64,000 nt of DNA, from positions 2,647,337-2,711,336 of the forward strand of contig NW_004955477.1 in the NCBI RefSeq assembly GCF_000276665.1. Direction: 5' to 3'. Numbering within the stretch: the first letter of the stretch is position 1; every line of letters begins with the position of its first letter. The position numbers and the translations under genes were made by a program. The DNA is from Chinchilla lanigera. Its lineage: Eukaryota; Chordata; Mammalia; Rodentia; Chinchillidae. The notes below the pieces were generated by a model. It was not told where the DNA came from. It was given only the letters and a program-made list of their open reading frames with translations, and did no database searches. Positions 47,125 to 58,837 of the stretch are shown here, piece after piece.

Positions 47125-47795
47125 AGCACTTATTTGACAGAACTAAAGACTCATGTTTACACAAAAACCTACACACAAAGAAAGATGAATGAGTCACTTG
47201 TAGGAAAATGGATGCACCCTGAAACCATAAAAAGTGAAATAAATCAGACACACAAGCTTAAATATTGCATGGTTTCTCTTACATGTGAAACCCGAAATAT
47301 AAAGATAATAGGAAAATAAGGGACCAAAGAAAAGATAATAGGAAATAGGGAGTTAGAGCCTTTGCAAAAGGGAAGGGAACCAAGAGACTAGGGGTAAGGG
47401 GTGGGGATTAAGATGTGTTACGCACATGTACCAACTGCCCACAAGGAATGTAATCATTATGTACCGCAAATATGTACCAATAAAAATAAAAATTTTTAAA
47501 ACCCACACACAAATGCTTTATTCATAACAGCCCAAGCCAGGAAACCACTGGGTGAATGGTTAAACAAGCCCTAGTCCATCCATACCATGAACTACTACTC
47601 AGTAGAAATAAAAAGACTGGACAATTAATACATACAAGAATGTGCACGAACCTCCAAAGAACTGCACTGAGTGAAAAAAAAATCTAATCTCTAAAGATTA
47701 GTTATTGTATGATTCCACTTATATTATATAGTATATCATGGAAATGATAAAATTACAGAATTGGAGAATAAATTAGTGGTTAAAAGGGATTGGAG
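47125..47795 (+). mobile_element. Old L1 3' region, split by a younger L1
   Basis: The left part 'actcatgtttacacaaaaacc' (47149-47169) and the right part 'gctttattcataacagccc', 'catgaactactactcagtag', 'tgtatgattccacttatatt' are adjacent in old mammalian L1s. The younger L1 at 47180-47497 separates them here. Confidence 0.8.
47164..47513 (+). mobile_element. Younger L1 3' end nested in the old L1
   Basis: aaaacc(t/c)acacacaaa at 47164-47179 and 47498-47513 is a 16-bp duplication with one mismatch. The 318-bp insert encodes the L1 ORF2 end (VGKWMHPETIKSE) and then the same 3' tail as the copy at 21 kb: 'acatgtaccaactgcccaca', 'aggaatgtaatcattatg', 'accaataaaaataaaaattttt' (last 20 of it at 47478-47497). 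Confidence 0.9.
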
Positions 47796-47796
47796 A

Positions 47797-47884
47797 GTCC
47801 GGGGATATAGCTCAGGGGCACAGTGCCTGCCTGGCAAGTGTGAGATCCTAAGTTCGATTTCTGGTACCAAAAACAAACAAAAAA
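47797..47884 (+). mobile_element. ID SINE
   Basis: 'tccggggatatagctcaggg', 'gcctgcctggcaagtgtgag', 'atcctaagttcgatttctgg' and a 'taccaaaaacaaacaaaaaa' tail form a complete ID. Confidence 0.9.
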
Positions 47885-48079
47885 GGGAGGGAGGGGATTA
47901 GAATGAGGTGTGGTTAGAAAAGGCAATGGGAGGGTCCCTGGCAGAGGGAGAAATGTTCCGTATCTTGACTTTATCAGTGTCAATTTCCTGCTTATGCTAT
48001 TGCACTATATAGTCTTTCAAAACACTATTATTGGGGGAAATAAGAGAAGCCAAGATTCATCTGTATTATTTCTTACACA

Positions 48080-48350
48080 GTGGTTTTCTTTCTGTTTGCA
48101 AACTTTGTATCGGGTGACAAACACGACCACAGTCATTTTTCCTGCCCGAACACAAACATGGCCATCTTTTCCAAAATCATGGAACAAATTAAGTTTGTGA
48201 GCCGAGGTACAACTGTAACTGCATAAATGTAAAATGACCTCAAAATAACAAATAAGCCCCATTCAATCTATACATTTGCCAACACTCACGGTACTAAACA
48301 CCCCAAGACTGAATTGTATTATATGTAAATTCTGATAAAGACAAAGAGCC
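48080..48350. other. AT-rich repeat-free block, weak candidate conserved element
   Basis: No repeat landmark is seen. The sequence is AT-rich with several TGTAAA and ATTGTATT words. This is a composition-based suggestion only. Confidence 0.22.
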
Positions 48351-49464
48351 TGCTGCCTGCACCAGACAATGTACAAAGGCGGGGAGGACTCCATGCTACG
48401 GGATTTGGCAGCCCTGGGCTTCACTTGACTTCGTCTTCTTCATCTTTCCCACCCCCCATTTTTATTAGTATTATGCTTGTGATAATAAAAGCACTCACCA
48501 CATGCCTGTGGGGAATTGGTACTGTACATACAAATGTTACATCTTGAGCCTGTTTATTTCCCTTTCCTTTCCCCTCCCTGCCTGTCTCCTCCAAGCCCAG
48601 AGCTCCTTCCCATCTCCAAAGTCTACCTCATTATTTCTTGTCATCATCCCTAAAATGGGAATGAGGACACATTTGCCTGGAAGCTTCTGAGAGAGACACA
48701 TATAAGAAAAGATGTATAAAAGGGCTCTCTGCACAGGGAAGGCCCAGGCATTAGTATCTGCACTACTTTGCACAAAAACTAATTATGGGCAGCACTTCCC
48801 ATCTGTTGATATCAACCCCCACATCTCCTCCATGGTTCCCTTGGTCTCTATTTAAACTTTCTATTATCAATTCCCAGTCCCCATATTTTTCTCCAGCCTC
48901 TCTGCTGGGACTCCTTGGGCAATGTTGACACCAGGCCTCTCACCCTGCCTTCACATATCTGTAGGGCTGATCAGCGTCCGTGGAGGGGTCTCCCCTTAGC
49001 TGATGTCTCAACCTGAATATGGAAATATCTGTATACCCTCTGGCTCTGACTCTAGGAGCTCCCATTCAGTAACTCATCCTCATCAGGTTTTCCACCAAAG
49101 CAGCAAAGGCTAAAGGTAAACTTTCCACGGTTCCTTGATCCTACTTCCCTGACTGCCCTGGGTGCAGATATTGTGGCAAAGGATTTCTACCTACCCCAAG
49201 GATGCATCTGCACATGAACAGCCCAGAGCTCCCGGCACTGGGTGCAAAGCAAGGCCTACAGGATGGGAGGGTACACACATGACTAGTCACTGTCCCTGGT
49301 CACAGAGATCCAGGGCCAGAGCCGCGTCATTCCTGCCCCAGAGCCCTCTCCAGCCCCATGCTCCCTCACACAACTGCACTTTGAGCCACAGTCCTCAACC
49401 TCCCCTCCCTGAGGATTGACCATGGGCTGTGTCCCTATTCCTCCCCATGCCTATGAAAAGGCAC

Positions 49465-49600
49465 TGCTATTACTAAGTACTATCCTCATTTTCCAGATGA
49501 GGAGACTGAATCTCTAGAAAAATCACAGCATTTGTCCAATACCTTACAGCTAGCAGGGAGAAGGCCAACCTTTGAATCTAGAGCTGCCTCCTTGAGCAGC
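49465..49600 (-). mobile_element. MIR
   Basis: 'cctcattttccagatgagga', 'gactgaatctctagaaaaat' and 'accttacagctagcagggag' are a reversed MIR. Confidence 0.8.
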
Positions 49601-50885
49601 ACAGGGACAGAGATACTTCTGCCCACTCACAGGAGTTCTTCTGAATGTGAAATGTTCTTGCTCTTGTTCTGCAATCTTCAGTGCATCTTCACACGCTTAC
49701 AACCCCGGAACACAGCTGTCAGAGCACTGTGGTCTGAGACTCTCATCTTCTGACGAATCAGAAGAAGCCCCACAGGGTGCGTTCAGTGAACTCAGAAGAG
49801 GTGTGCTAAATGAAATAATACACACAAGAAAGTCCTGCAAACTCTGCAACTCAGTATAAATATTAAGAAGATTTGAAGAGTTTGCCAAAAGCCTCTAGAA
49901 TGCATTTTGAAAGCTATCCCTTAAAAAGTAACGAACCACACTGTAAAGGGTCAGGACCATTAAACTTTACCTTCTTTGAGGGTCTTTACTTAGCCTAGCC
50001 TACTCACCCATGCTGGTTTTACCGAAGAGGAATATTTATCCCACTGCCTTAAAAATAGAACTCAGACCAAAACCTAAACATGAACTTGGCCTGCAACAGT
50101 GATTTTCCTGATGGCTTGAGCAAGTCACTGCTCTCAGAGCTCCCACGTGCCCCTCCCACTGAGCAAAGGAAATGGGAGGAAAGCAGCAATTCCACAAGAT
50201 CTTTGTGACTGTCTCACGCTTTCATAACCTGTTGTTGGTGTAACAAAGTCACTGGTAGACAAGATCTAGAAGCAAATTTACAAACATTTGGGAAAGTGTC
50301 TTTCTCAGAGGCACACTGTCTCCTGCCACATGCTGTGAATAACAAAATGCCTCAGAAGGGTTGAAGGGAGCTGGATCCTACAGGTAAGCTCCCTACCTAC
50401 AAAAGAGGGGACATGAATCTGCCTAGTGATGCCCTTCCCTTGCTAACTGTGTAACTAAGTCATTTGGGTTTTAAGGATAAAAGTGAAAAGCTATCTGGGC
50501 ACTTTACCCAGAACTATGCCTTCCCAAACCAAGCTGGCACTGGAAAGAATCTGGAGTTGCAACCACAGAATAGGTCCCCAGAATGTGCGACTCTCAGTAC
50601 AATGAATATTTCAACTAATTCCCTCAGTCCAGAAGCCTGGGTACTACTAAAAAGTCATTAATAAAAGAGAAAAAGAGACTCTTACTCCCCAAAAAAACTC
50701 TCTTGTTAATACTTTAACACAAAGGACATGCTCAATACCGATGAGTTAAAGAAATTCTAAAATAGAGGCAGGACTCAGCAAAAACATCAACTCTTTTGTG
50801 CCATTTTCCTAGTTCTTCTTGGTCTCTATCTGCAGAAATAATGGGTGACACAGTTTACTTTCAATGCATCCAAAATAAAATAATA
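49600..50885. other. Intronic stretch, nothing recognised
   Basis: No exon or repeat is supported. Confidence 0.4.
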
Positions 50886-50889
50886 GCCA

Positions 50890-51070
50890 TCAATGTGTGC
50901 TCAGTGCATCCTCAGAGTCTAACTACAGGAGGGCACTGTGCTTGTCCCATTTTACGTGCAGGGAAACCAAAGCCCAGGCCCAAGGTCACCCAGCTGTGAA
51001 CAAGGCACAAAGACTCAACCCACATGTCCTGAACTCCAAAGGCTTTGTCTTAGCCGCTAGACCCTCTAAC
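50890..51070 (-). mobile_element. MIR
   Basis: 'cccattttacgtgcagggaa', 'ggcccaaggtcacccagctg' and 'cctgaactccaaaggc' are a long reversed MIR. Confidence 0.75.
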
Positions 51071-51704
51071 TATAGGACCTATGCATTTCAAGATATCCTG
51101 TAAGCATGTCCTTGATTTCTCAGTTAACAGTCAAACAGTGAAGCAGTCACTGAGTTTTCAATACACTTCCTCTCAAATACAGCTCAGCCTGAGCAACTCC
51201 AAGCGGAGCATCAACCTTTCGGAATTTAATGTTGAAACATGGCATTACAGGGAGGGCGCATGGGCAGTGGGCAGCTGGGGTGTCTTGGAGAACAGAGGAG
51301 CAGGACAGAGAGTCACCACTTTCCATCCTTAACAGCACAGATGCACAGGCAAGCTGGGCACACACAGAAGATAAAGTGTCACCCAGGAAACTCAGGGTAC
51401 TCGCAGGACTGAAGAGAGTTGCACTGGCTTCTTGCCACCCACCCAAAACTCTGTGTTCATCAGCCCTCATTTTCCTGGGCCTTTCCCTTCCACTGGGCCT
51501 CCACCACAGCCCACCCTGTCCTCCTCTCAAAAGTTCATTTCTAAGATACTGGAGCAGGGAGCTCCCCTCCACCTATGCAGCCACGGTCTACACCTGCCTC
51601 AGGCATCCTCTGGCGGCAGCATTAAACCTACCCCGGCATGAAAACTCATCAATATCTATGTGCTAAGCCAATATTAAAGTTGAGGAAGAGCACTAAATTT
51701 TGAG

Positions 51705-51820
51705 TCTATAAGCTGCACTTCCCTGCTCCATCCCAGGTGAGTTGTATATCCCTGCATAAGCTACACAACTTTGCTAAGCTCATTTTCTTCCCTCGTAATA
51801 TATAAGAAGTTATCCTTGTT
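51705..51820 (+). mobile_element. MIR fragment
   Basis: 'gctccatcccaggtgagttg', 'ataagctacacaactttgct' and 'aagctcattttcttccctcg' follow forward MIR. Confidence 0.5.
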
Positions 51821-51969
51821 CTGCTGATCTCAGGAATACGATGGTTAAGGAGGTAATGCCCTGCAAGGTGTGAGCATGACAAAAATGTCCCTAGAAGTAC
51901 TTAAATCCTTAAGTGAACACAACTCTTACCAGAAAGTAGGCACTTACTAAATACTTATAAACTGACTTT

Positions 51970-53180
51970 TTAAAATATCTTGCCTTTACAGCCATAGCAG
52001 GAACTCCTCAGCAAAGAATGTGCTTTTGAGTCTCTGAGCACCTCACTCCTGGGACTGCACGCAAGGCATCCAGAAGGATAAGAGATACTTTCTTGCTTCA
52101 AGCACAAAGCACCTGCCGTCCTTAAACAGAAAGGGCACACTTACCTCCATCCCTCTCCCTCACTCCAGAACAAAGCATGTCTTTGGAGGTGTTTACTTCA
52201 ATAACTGAGATGAATATATATTCCCTGGCCTCATCTTTCAGGTATCAAAGGACACTGGAAGCCCACATTTGGGAAGGGACTGGCAGTCAGATTACATGGC
52301 TAGAAAGACTTGACCTGCGCCCCTGGCTGAACAAAATGGCCCAGATTCCCCTGAGTCTCTCTTAATGAGGGGAACAAACAAAGCAAAACAGTAAGATGAG
52401 CTGCTGAACCAAATCAGGATTCTGTTCTCCAGTACTTTTCACAGTCACTCAGAGTGTTATAGAGATTTTCTGCTTTTTTAAGCAAATAACACTGGGGGAG
52501 GGGAGAATGACATTATTCAAGGACATGAAAGTGCTGAGATCCTAAGCCAAAACAAATCTGAACATGGGAACAAGACAGCCCATGTTATTTCTTGAAACTA
52601 AGGCCAACTGCATGCATGACCTGTCAAGAGCTCATTTATCAATGAGAAATAACTGAAAGATGAGTTTCCTATAAGCATTCCCAGAATTCTCACTACCATT
52701 CATGTCATTTAAACCCACCAAACACTCCAAGAGAAGAGTGTGCTACAGACAAGAATTTTCTGAGCAAACTCAAAAAGGAAGGAGACTGGGGATAGAGGTG
52801 AGAAGAACTAATACTTACGGGGTGGGCACAGAGCTAGACACTGCTTTCTCCTCCACAGCAGGGTGAGGGCAAGAATGGGCAGGGAACCAGAGGGTGGTGA
52901 GCAGACAGCAAGGGGCCCCAAAGATAATCTACAGTGTTAAGCCACTTAGCTTAAGACAACCATGACCTATTCTTCCGTCAGACCTATTTAAAGCATACTG
53001 AATTTAACCAACCCATGATTAAAAACCAAGAGATGTGGGGTAAAAAAAAAAAAAAAATAGTAATAATTTAAAAAAAAATAAAGGTGCACAAACAAAAGGC
53101 TGTGTGGCCTGTGCCGAGTGAGACAGGAGGCAAGGGGGTCTGTCTGTAGCAATGACCAGCTCCACCTACTCTGCCAGGAC
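51970..53180. other. Intronic stretch, A-rich tract at 53042-53085
   Basis: 'ggggtaaaaa' begins an A-rich run with ATAGTAATAATTT inside. No SINE body precedes it and no target duplication is clear, so it may be a simple low-complexity tract. Confidence 0.45.
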
Positions 53181-53184
53181 ACTT

Positions 53185-53365
53185 CCCTTCTCTGGACCTG
53201 ATTCCCTCAACTGCCTAATGGGAAGCTGGGCCAGACAAGTTCTGTCTCTGACTAGTAACAGTCTAAGTGCAGTTACATAGCACTGTGTGGCTTTAACCAA
53301 GTCACTGTCCCTTCTTGAGCCTCAGCTTCCTTACTTGAAAATGGGAACTGCAAGCTTACCCTAGA
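53185..53365 (+). mobile_element. Two forward MIR pieces
   Basis: About 53185-53230 ('ttctctggacctgattccct', 'gcctaatgggaagc') and 53260-53350 ('gtgtggctttaaccaagtca', 'gagcctcagcttccttactt', 'gaaaatggga') both follow forward MIR order. Confidence 0.6.
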
Positions 53366-53369
53366 CCAA

Positions 53370-55585
53370 GTGGCACGGTATGGGTTATATGCAGGCTGGC
53401 CTTCCTATCCAGCTCAAACCTGACCCAGAGTGTGCAAAGTCCCAAGAAACAGGACAAGAGCAAAGCCCAATCCTCATTCACTGCCACAGTGGCTCAGGTA
53501 TGACTTCTCAGACAACTGAGTTGATACAGGAAGCTATGTTGACATTCCAATCTGCTTGCAGTGGGCAGGATAGGTGGGAGAGGCAGGAGTATAGAGCCAG
53601 CCTTCCTCTTATGTAGCTACGGGGATTGGGAAAAAGGGTGCATTTTCCAAATTCAGTACTGACTACACAGAAGCATTTGCCTTGGTGTCTTTCAGTGAAG
53701 ACAATAATATTCCGAACTGGAAGGGTAGCTTAGAATGCCAAGAAGTAAGCCACTGATCAGTTCTGAGACCTTATCTCCTACCTCCCCCAAAGGACAAGAA
53801 TCTCTTCCCTTACAAAATGTTGATGGGCTCACAGGACCCTCCAACAGCAATGCTTCCTCCCTCTTATAAGACCAACCCACCAAGCCCAGGCTACTCACAG
53901 CCCTCCTACCAGTGTAGCTCCAGTTCAGTCAGCAGGGAAGAGCATTCCTGTTAGTGGCCACAGCCACAGGCCAGCAGGTTGTCACAGAACTCCCAAGGCC
54001 ACAGCACCAAGGAAAGGTAATCTTTCAGCAGTACTTAGGACACAGCTGGGAGGGTAGCAGATCTCTTAATCTGAGAGGGCTGGAGACTAACAGCCCTAAC
54101 ACATCAGTCCAAATCAGTATTACACCGGAACACTGGAGGTGACACAAGAGGAAACCAGTGAGCTCTGCTAACATATGGGTTACGGGGTTTCCTACTCGGA
54201 GGTCACGTCCTAACCTCAGCTCATATCTCAGGACCTGCTCCTTCTGACCTGATGGAGTCATACTCCCAATCTATTTACAGTCTGGTACAGAAATTAATCA
54301 GGCAAGCTCACCAATCACACTTGAAGCCTTCCGCCCTCTCTCTTCTACCCTGCATCCCTGCAAGCTCTACCACACGTTCAGGGCCAAGAATGCCATCATC
54401 GGCAAAAACAAGAGACTCAGAGTTGCCCGACAAGTCTGTCATACGATAAGTAAACCAAACTCTGTGGCACCTCTCAGGTGAAACTACCAAAGCCACCTAT
54501 CTAGTCCTGATTGGTAAGGAGGATCCTCAAGGGCAGGGCCGACTCCAGTAGGGCCACACTGGCCATCAGCCGCAGCACCATGGTGGGAGCCTCTCTGTGT
54601 AACAGCAGCCATCTGTAGAGAGACCAAAATAGCACCAGGCTCCTGTCTCTTTAGATAAAGAGACTCCTACTAAGGATTTCACTAAGTCCTAATTCAAAGC
54701 TAAGTCAAAACATCATCAGCTCTAAATTACTTTGAATAGGTCATCAAATAAAAATAAGAAATTTGGGGGAACAGCTGCTCACTGGGTCTTGAGTCTTTTT
54801 TTACTTTTGGGCAGGGTGTGGAGGGCAGGAAAAGGAAGGGGTACCACATTTGCAAACTCTTCTGCACTTCCTTCTAAGCACTCTGGATATGACACCCAGG
54901 CCTCTTACAGAGACAAAGAGCACAGACCTGAGAAGGGCTGGTAAAGAGGAAATGACACAGCCAACAGAGTCACCAGCCTAAAAGCAAGGCACCCTGTGAG
55001 GCCGTGCTGAACTCTTCCAGGCCCTGAAGCAGACCTCTGCACCGCTCTGAGAAAGACTCCAAGGACCTTGGAACAGTTAACCTCGCTCCCGAAGATGAGT
55101 ACACCATGACCCTCACCAGTAACAGCCAAGGCCCAAGAAGAAACAAAGATCCATTCTATTGTTTGTCCACAACATATCCTAAAGTGCTTGATAAACTGCC
55201 AAATGCACCAGCTGCTGCTGTAGCTGTCTCATTATTGTCATCGTCCCCCTAGTGGCGCCAACTGAACCAGGTTTTGGTGCAGATTTCCCCCTTCCTCTCA
55301 GGAAGCTGCAATAAGTCAGCGGCAAAGCCACTACCAGTCTCTAATCACCCCCTCTACACACCTCCAAGCCAGGTGGCACCTTCTCCTGACATCTTCTGAA
55401 GGAGCCAGAAAACACAAAAAAGGAAGATCCCCATGAACCACCAACACTGGCCACCTCAGCCAGGGGACACACTAGGGAGGGGGCATAGATTATTAACATT
55501 CTCAGATTTAAAAGGGACAATAACAAGGATGAGGCAGGGGCCGGGGGAAGCCTGCCAGACTGAATAGCTACATGGGACCAGAGGG
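53370..55585. other. Intronic stretch, nothing recognised
   Basis: No exon or repeat is supported in about 2.2 kb. Confidence 0.4.
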
Positions 55586-55587
55586 AT

Positions 55588-55797
55588 GAAATTTAACAGA
55601 TGAAAAAAAAAAAAAAAAAGATAAACCGGGCATGGTGTCGCACACCTGCAATCCCAGCACTCAAGAGGCTGAGGTAGGAGGATTGTTGCTAGTTCGAGGC
55701 CAGCCTGGGCTACAAAGCAAGAGCTCCAGGCCAGCCTGAACTACATAGAGAGATCCTGTCTCAAAAAGACAAAAAAAGAAAAAAGAAATTTAACAGA
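55588..55797 (+). mobile_element. B1 SINE with A-tract on its 5' side, 13-bp target duplication
   Basis: gaaatttaacaga is identical at 55588-55600 and 55785-55797. Inside, an A17 tract (about 55603-55619) precedes a full B1 ('aaccgggcatggtgtcgcac', 'gggctacaaagcaagagctc', 'aggccagcctgaactacata') with its own A-rich tail. Confidence 0.93.
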
Positions 55798-55899
55798 CTG
55801 GTCGAAAGCTGATACTTGGGCAAGAAAACCAAGTTTCAGGGTTTTTTGGTGAATAGTTAACAGCACATTGTCAGCTCTAAAAAGCCTATGTGATCAGTA

Positions 55900-56055
55900 A
55901 CTGGATTCATCTATTCAACTAAGCCTAACTGAGTGGTTACTTTGTGCCTGCTGTGATTATGATATGGGAAGAAGATAGGAACACATAAACCACAGCCCCT
56001 ACTCCCAAAGAAGTGAAAATTTTTAGTGATGGATCATGAGTGAAATAAAAGGTAA
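55900..56055 (-). mobile_element. L2-like fragment
   Basis: 'ctgagtggttactttgtgcc', 'aggaacacataaaccacagc' and 'ccctactcccaaagaagtga' follow the reversed L2 tail order. Confidence 0.5.
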
Positions 56056-56238
56056 AATAAAATCCACTAAGACCCAGAGTATACTTTTAAAAACAAATAG
56101 TATGATATACTGGGCCCTGAGAGGTTCAGGGGCTTATGTTACAACACTGTGAGGTGGGCACAGAAGGCATCCTGATTCTCTCCCTCCTCCACTCTTGCAG
56201 GTCCTCTGCCAGGGCAGACTCTTGCTCACTTCAATCAT

Positions 56239-56454
56239 TAATAAACTGACAAAAGCCAGGCACGGTGGTGCACAACTATAACCCCAGTACTTTAGGAAGC
56301 CAAAGCAGAAGGATCACAAGTTCACACCCACCCTGGGCAATTTAGCAATTTAGCAAGAAAGACCCTGTCTCAAAATAAAAAAGAAAAAGGGCTGGGAAAG
56401 TGCACATATCATGGGTTCAATCCCCACCAGCACAAGATAAATAAATTAACAAAA
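56239..56454 (+). mobile_element. B1-dID dimeric SINE
   Basis: A B1 half ('gccaggcacggtggtgcaca', 'aagaccctgtctcaaaataa'), a linker and an ID-like half ('catgggttcaatccccacca') are present. A diverged duplication, aataaactgacaaaa / aataaattaacaaaa, flanks it (56239 and 56440). Confidence 0.88.
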
Positions 56455-56781
56455 CGTTAGCTAGAGCTGTGCTGGTCACGAGGCTTGAAGCCTAGTAAGG
56501 GCAAGGAAGCAGCCACAAGGCTATAGCAGGCAGGGCAAGGAAAGCTACACTACTGGCTGCTGTAGTTGGCAGGCCTGGTCCTGCTGCTGGGCATGGTCCA
56601 GGGCTCAGAGTCCACACAAGAATCTCTGAGCAATTCTGACCATGCCCTCAGGTGAGTCTCGCTTTGAGAGCCCATATGGGGGGGCCAGGGGGGCCCCAGT
56701 CCCTTCCACAGAGGAGTCGTTCTGATGAGAGGTAGCTACGAAATAAAATGGCTTTCTCCAAAACTCATCAGAACACAGTTT

Positions 56782-56987
56782 AAAAGTCATCTGCTACCAG
56801 GTGTGGGGGCCCATGCCTGTAATCCCAGAACTCCGGGAGGCTGAGGCAGGAGGACTGCATGGCCAAGCCAAACTGGGCAATTTTGCAAGACCCTGTCTCA
56901 AAATACAAAATAAAAGAATCTAGAGATATAGCTTGATGTTCCATGGGTTCAATCCCCAGTGCTGCAAGGAAAAAAAAAGTCATTTGC
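56782..56987 (+). mobile_element. B1-dID dimeric SINE
   Basis: A B1 half ('accaggtgtgggggcccatg', 'gggaggctgaggcaggagga'), a linker and an ID-like half ('tctagagatatagcttgatg', 'ggttcaatccccagtgctgc') with an A-tail are present. The duplication aaaagtcat(c/t)tgc lies at 56782-56794 and 56975-56987. Confidence 0.9.
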
Positions 56988-57260
56988 CTTCCACAAAGAG
57001 GAAGTCAACTTGAGATAAGTCCATAACATAATTTGCCCGAATATCTTCATGCTATCTACTGTCACCCTTACCATTCTCCCCTTGAACCACGGGAGACTAA
57101 AATGCCAAATTAATCTTCCCTACAGACAGTACCACTCATGTGCAAAACAGTATGTGCCATTTGGTACAGCCAAGATGGGAAGCACCCTGACTGCTTAAAA
57201 GCAGGGGCAGAATATATAAATGATAAGACACTCACACCAAGGACAAAGTGAAGCTTTTCA

Positions 57261-57401
57261 AAAAGCTTTGAGGGGGCTGGGGATTTAGCTCAGCGGCAAA
57301 GCACCTGCCTGGCAAGCGCAAAGTCGTGAGTTCAGTTCCCGGTACCGGAGAAAAACCAAAAAAAAAAAACAAAACAAAACAAAACAAAAAAAAGCTTTGA
57401 G
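57261..57401 (+). mobile_element. ID SINE, perfect 12-bp target duplication
   Basis: aaaagctttgag is identical at 57261-57272 and 57390-57401. The body 'gggctggggatttagctcag', 'cgcaaagtcgtgagttcagt', 'tcccggtacc' is followed by an unusually long (AAAAC)n tail. It is among the best-kept ID copies here. Confidence 0.94.
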
Positions 57402-57479
57402 AGCTATGTCCCAGTAGTAAACCATATTCCAGAATAGTGTTCAGAGAAAAAACGAAGATCAGAAAGTGGGTATCATAAA

Positions 57480-57601
57480 CTACTATTTGGAGGGCCAAGG
57501 ATATAGCTCAGCAGTACAAGCACCTTCCCAGCAAGTGCAAGGTCCTGAGTTCAATTCCCAGAACCACATAAATAAATAAATAGGCAAGCTACTATTTGGA
57601 G
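57480..57601 (+). mobile_element. ID SINE, perfect 13-bp target duplication
   Basis: ctactatttggag is identical at 57480-57492 and 57589-57601. The body 'gccaaggatatagctcagca', 'ggtcctgagttcaattccca' is followed by an (AAAT)n tail. It lies only 78 bp from the previous ID. Confidence 0.94.
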
Positions 57602-57689
57602 CTAATAACTGTACTAATATAAGAGTCAAAGAATAAGAATATAATTGTAATAATTATAATAAAGTTAACATCAGTTGCCTGCAAGGAGG

Positions 57690-57995
57690 GGCCATGGGTA
57701 ACTGGGAACAGAGACAAGAGAAAACTCTTCAAGGAAGACCTATGCTATCTATATGTATTGGTCTGTGTAAAAAAAAATTGTACCTTAGAAAACAATATAT
57801 GCAAAATAAAAATACTGCTATAGATATGCTTATGCAGGCATGGGTTACCTCTGAGAAGATAAACAAGAAAACAGCACAGGAATTCCTTCAGAGAGGGAAC
57901 GAGCTGTTTGCTGGGGGAAAGGAGTGAGCAGAGAACTGCTATTCATCACTGAGTTTGTACTCATGCACATAATGCCTGTTACTTAAAAATTAATT
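57690..57995 (+). mobile_element. Old L1 3' fragment (L1M type)
   Basis: 'gcatgggttacctctgagaa', 'gagctgtttgctgggggaaa' and 'tattcatcactgagtttgta' resemble the 'gtggttacctctggggag' region of old L1 3' ends. The reading frame across it is not a gene. Confidence 0.45.
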
Positions 57996-57999
57996 TGGT

Positions 58000-58093
58000 G
58001 CCGGGGATATAGCTCAGCAGCACAAGCGCCTGCCTGGCAAGCACAAGGTCCTGAGTTTGATTCCTGGTACCAAAAAACAAACAAACAAAAGAA
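58000..58093 (+). mobile_element. ID SINE
   Basis: 'tgccggggatatagctcagc', 'agcacaagcgcctgcctggc', 'ggtcctgagtttgattcctg' and an A-rich tail form the element. 'attaatttgg' before it reappears after the tail within a TTAA-repeat. Confidence 0.92.
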
Positions 58094-58095
58094 AT

Positions 58096-58215
58096 TTAAT
58101 TAATTAATTAATTTGGGGCTTGGTATGTAATTCAGTTGGTAGAAGGCTTGCCTAACATACATAAGGCCCTGGGTATAACAAGCTCCAGCACCATAATAAA
58201 ATAAACACACACACA
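58096..58215 (+). mobile_element. Older ID-type SINE
   Basis: After a (TTAA)n tract, 'ggggcttggtatgtaattca', 'gttggtagaaggcttgccta' and 'aaggccctgggtataacaag' form a second, diverged ID-like unit ending in an A- and CA-rich tail. It resembles the ID-like half of B1-dID more than the neighbouring ID. Confidence 0.7.
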
Positions 58216-58239
58216 CTGCCTAAAGTTCCCCAAATATCC

Positions 58240-58540
58240 TGTGCTGTTTCACACCCCCAGACCTCTGCTGGTCCCTGTGGTTGGTACTTGCTCCTGGCTC
58301 CCCCTACCATGCTCTCAGCCTCTTCAGCCTCCAGACTACGCTCAAGCTCACGTCACCACCTCCAGGAAGGCCTGCCTATACCACATACTGAGTCAGGCCC
58401 TGTGCTTCTGTACACCTCTGAGCTTGAACTGGCCTGTCTATGGCCACAGTGGATTGTGAGGGCACAAACTCAACTTTAGTCTCTCAAGTGCCCAGTCAGT
58501 AGCATAAAGAGCTGCTCAGGAAATGCCTGCTGAGACAAAA
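58240..58540 (+). mobile_element. L2 LINE fragment
   Basis: 'cacctccaggaaggcctgcc', 'gcccagtcagtagcataaag' and 'agctgctcaggaaatgcctg' are in L2 3' order. Confidence 0.65.
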
Positions 58541-58669
58541 CACACGGTCAGTCACCACTGGTCAAATCTCAACTTTCTTCCTACACCTATCAAAATTGTG
58601 TTAACACTAATTTGAAGCCTTGAGCCTCCTAGTTAACAGAGGGGCCAGGTTCGAAGCAGAGCATGACAG

Positions 58670-58837
58670 AATGCCCAGTGTCAGGTGTGCATGGTGGCAC
58701 ACACCTGTAATCCCAGGATTCAGGAAGCTGAGCCAGGAGGATCACTGAGAGTTCAAGGCCAGTCTAAACTACACAGTAAGACCTTGTCTCAAAAAAATAA
58801 ATAAACAAATAAATAAATAAATAAAAGAAATGCCCAG
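58670..58837 (+). mobile_element. B1 SINE with (AAAT)n tail
   Basis: 'gcatggtggcacacacctgt', 'gagagttcaaggccagtcta' and 'aaccttgtctc' (as 'gaccttgtctcaaaaaaata') with an (AAAT)n tail. aatgcccag flanks it at 58670-58678 and 58829-58837. It lacks the internal duplicated block of the other B1 copies. Confidence 0.92.

Noticed and set aside
53042..53085. A-rich tract as a retroelement tail
   Set aside because: No SINE or LINE body precedes it and no target duplication was found on either side.
57261..57601. tRNA genes
   Set aside because: The ID elements keep tRNA-like A- and B-box sequence, but they have A-rich tails and target duplications, so they are SINEs.
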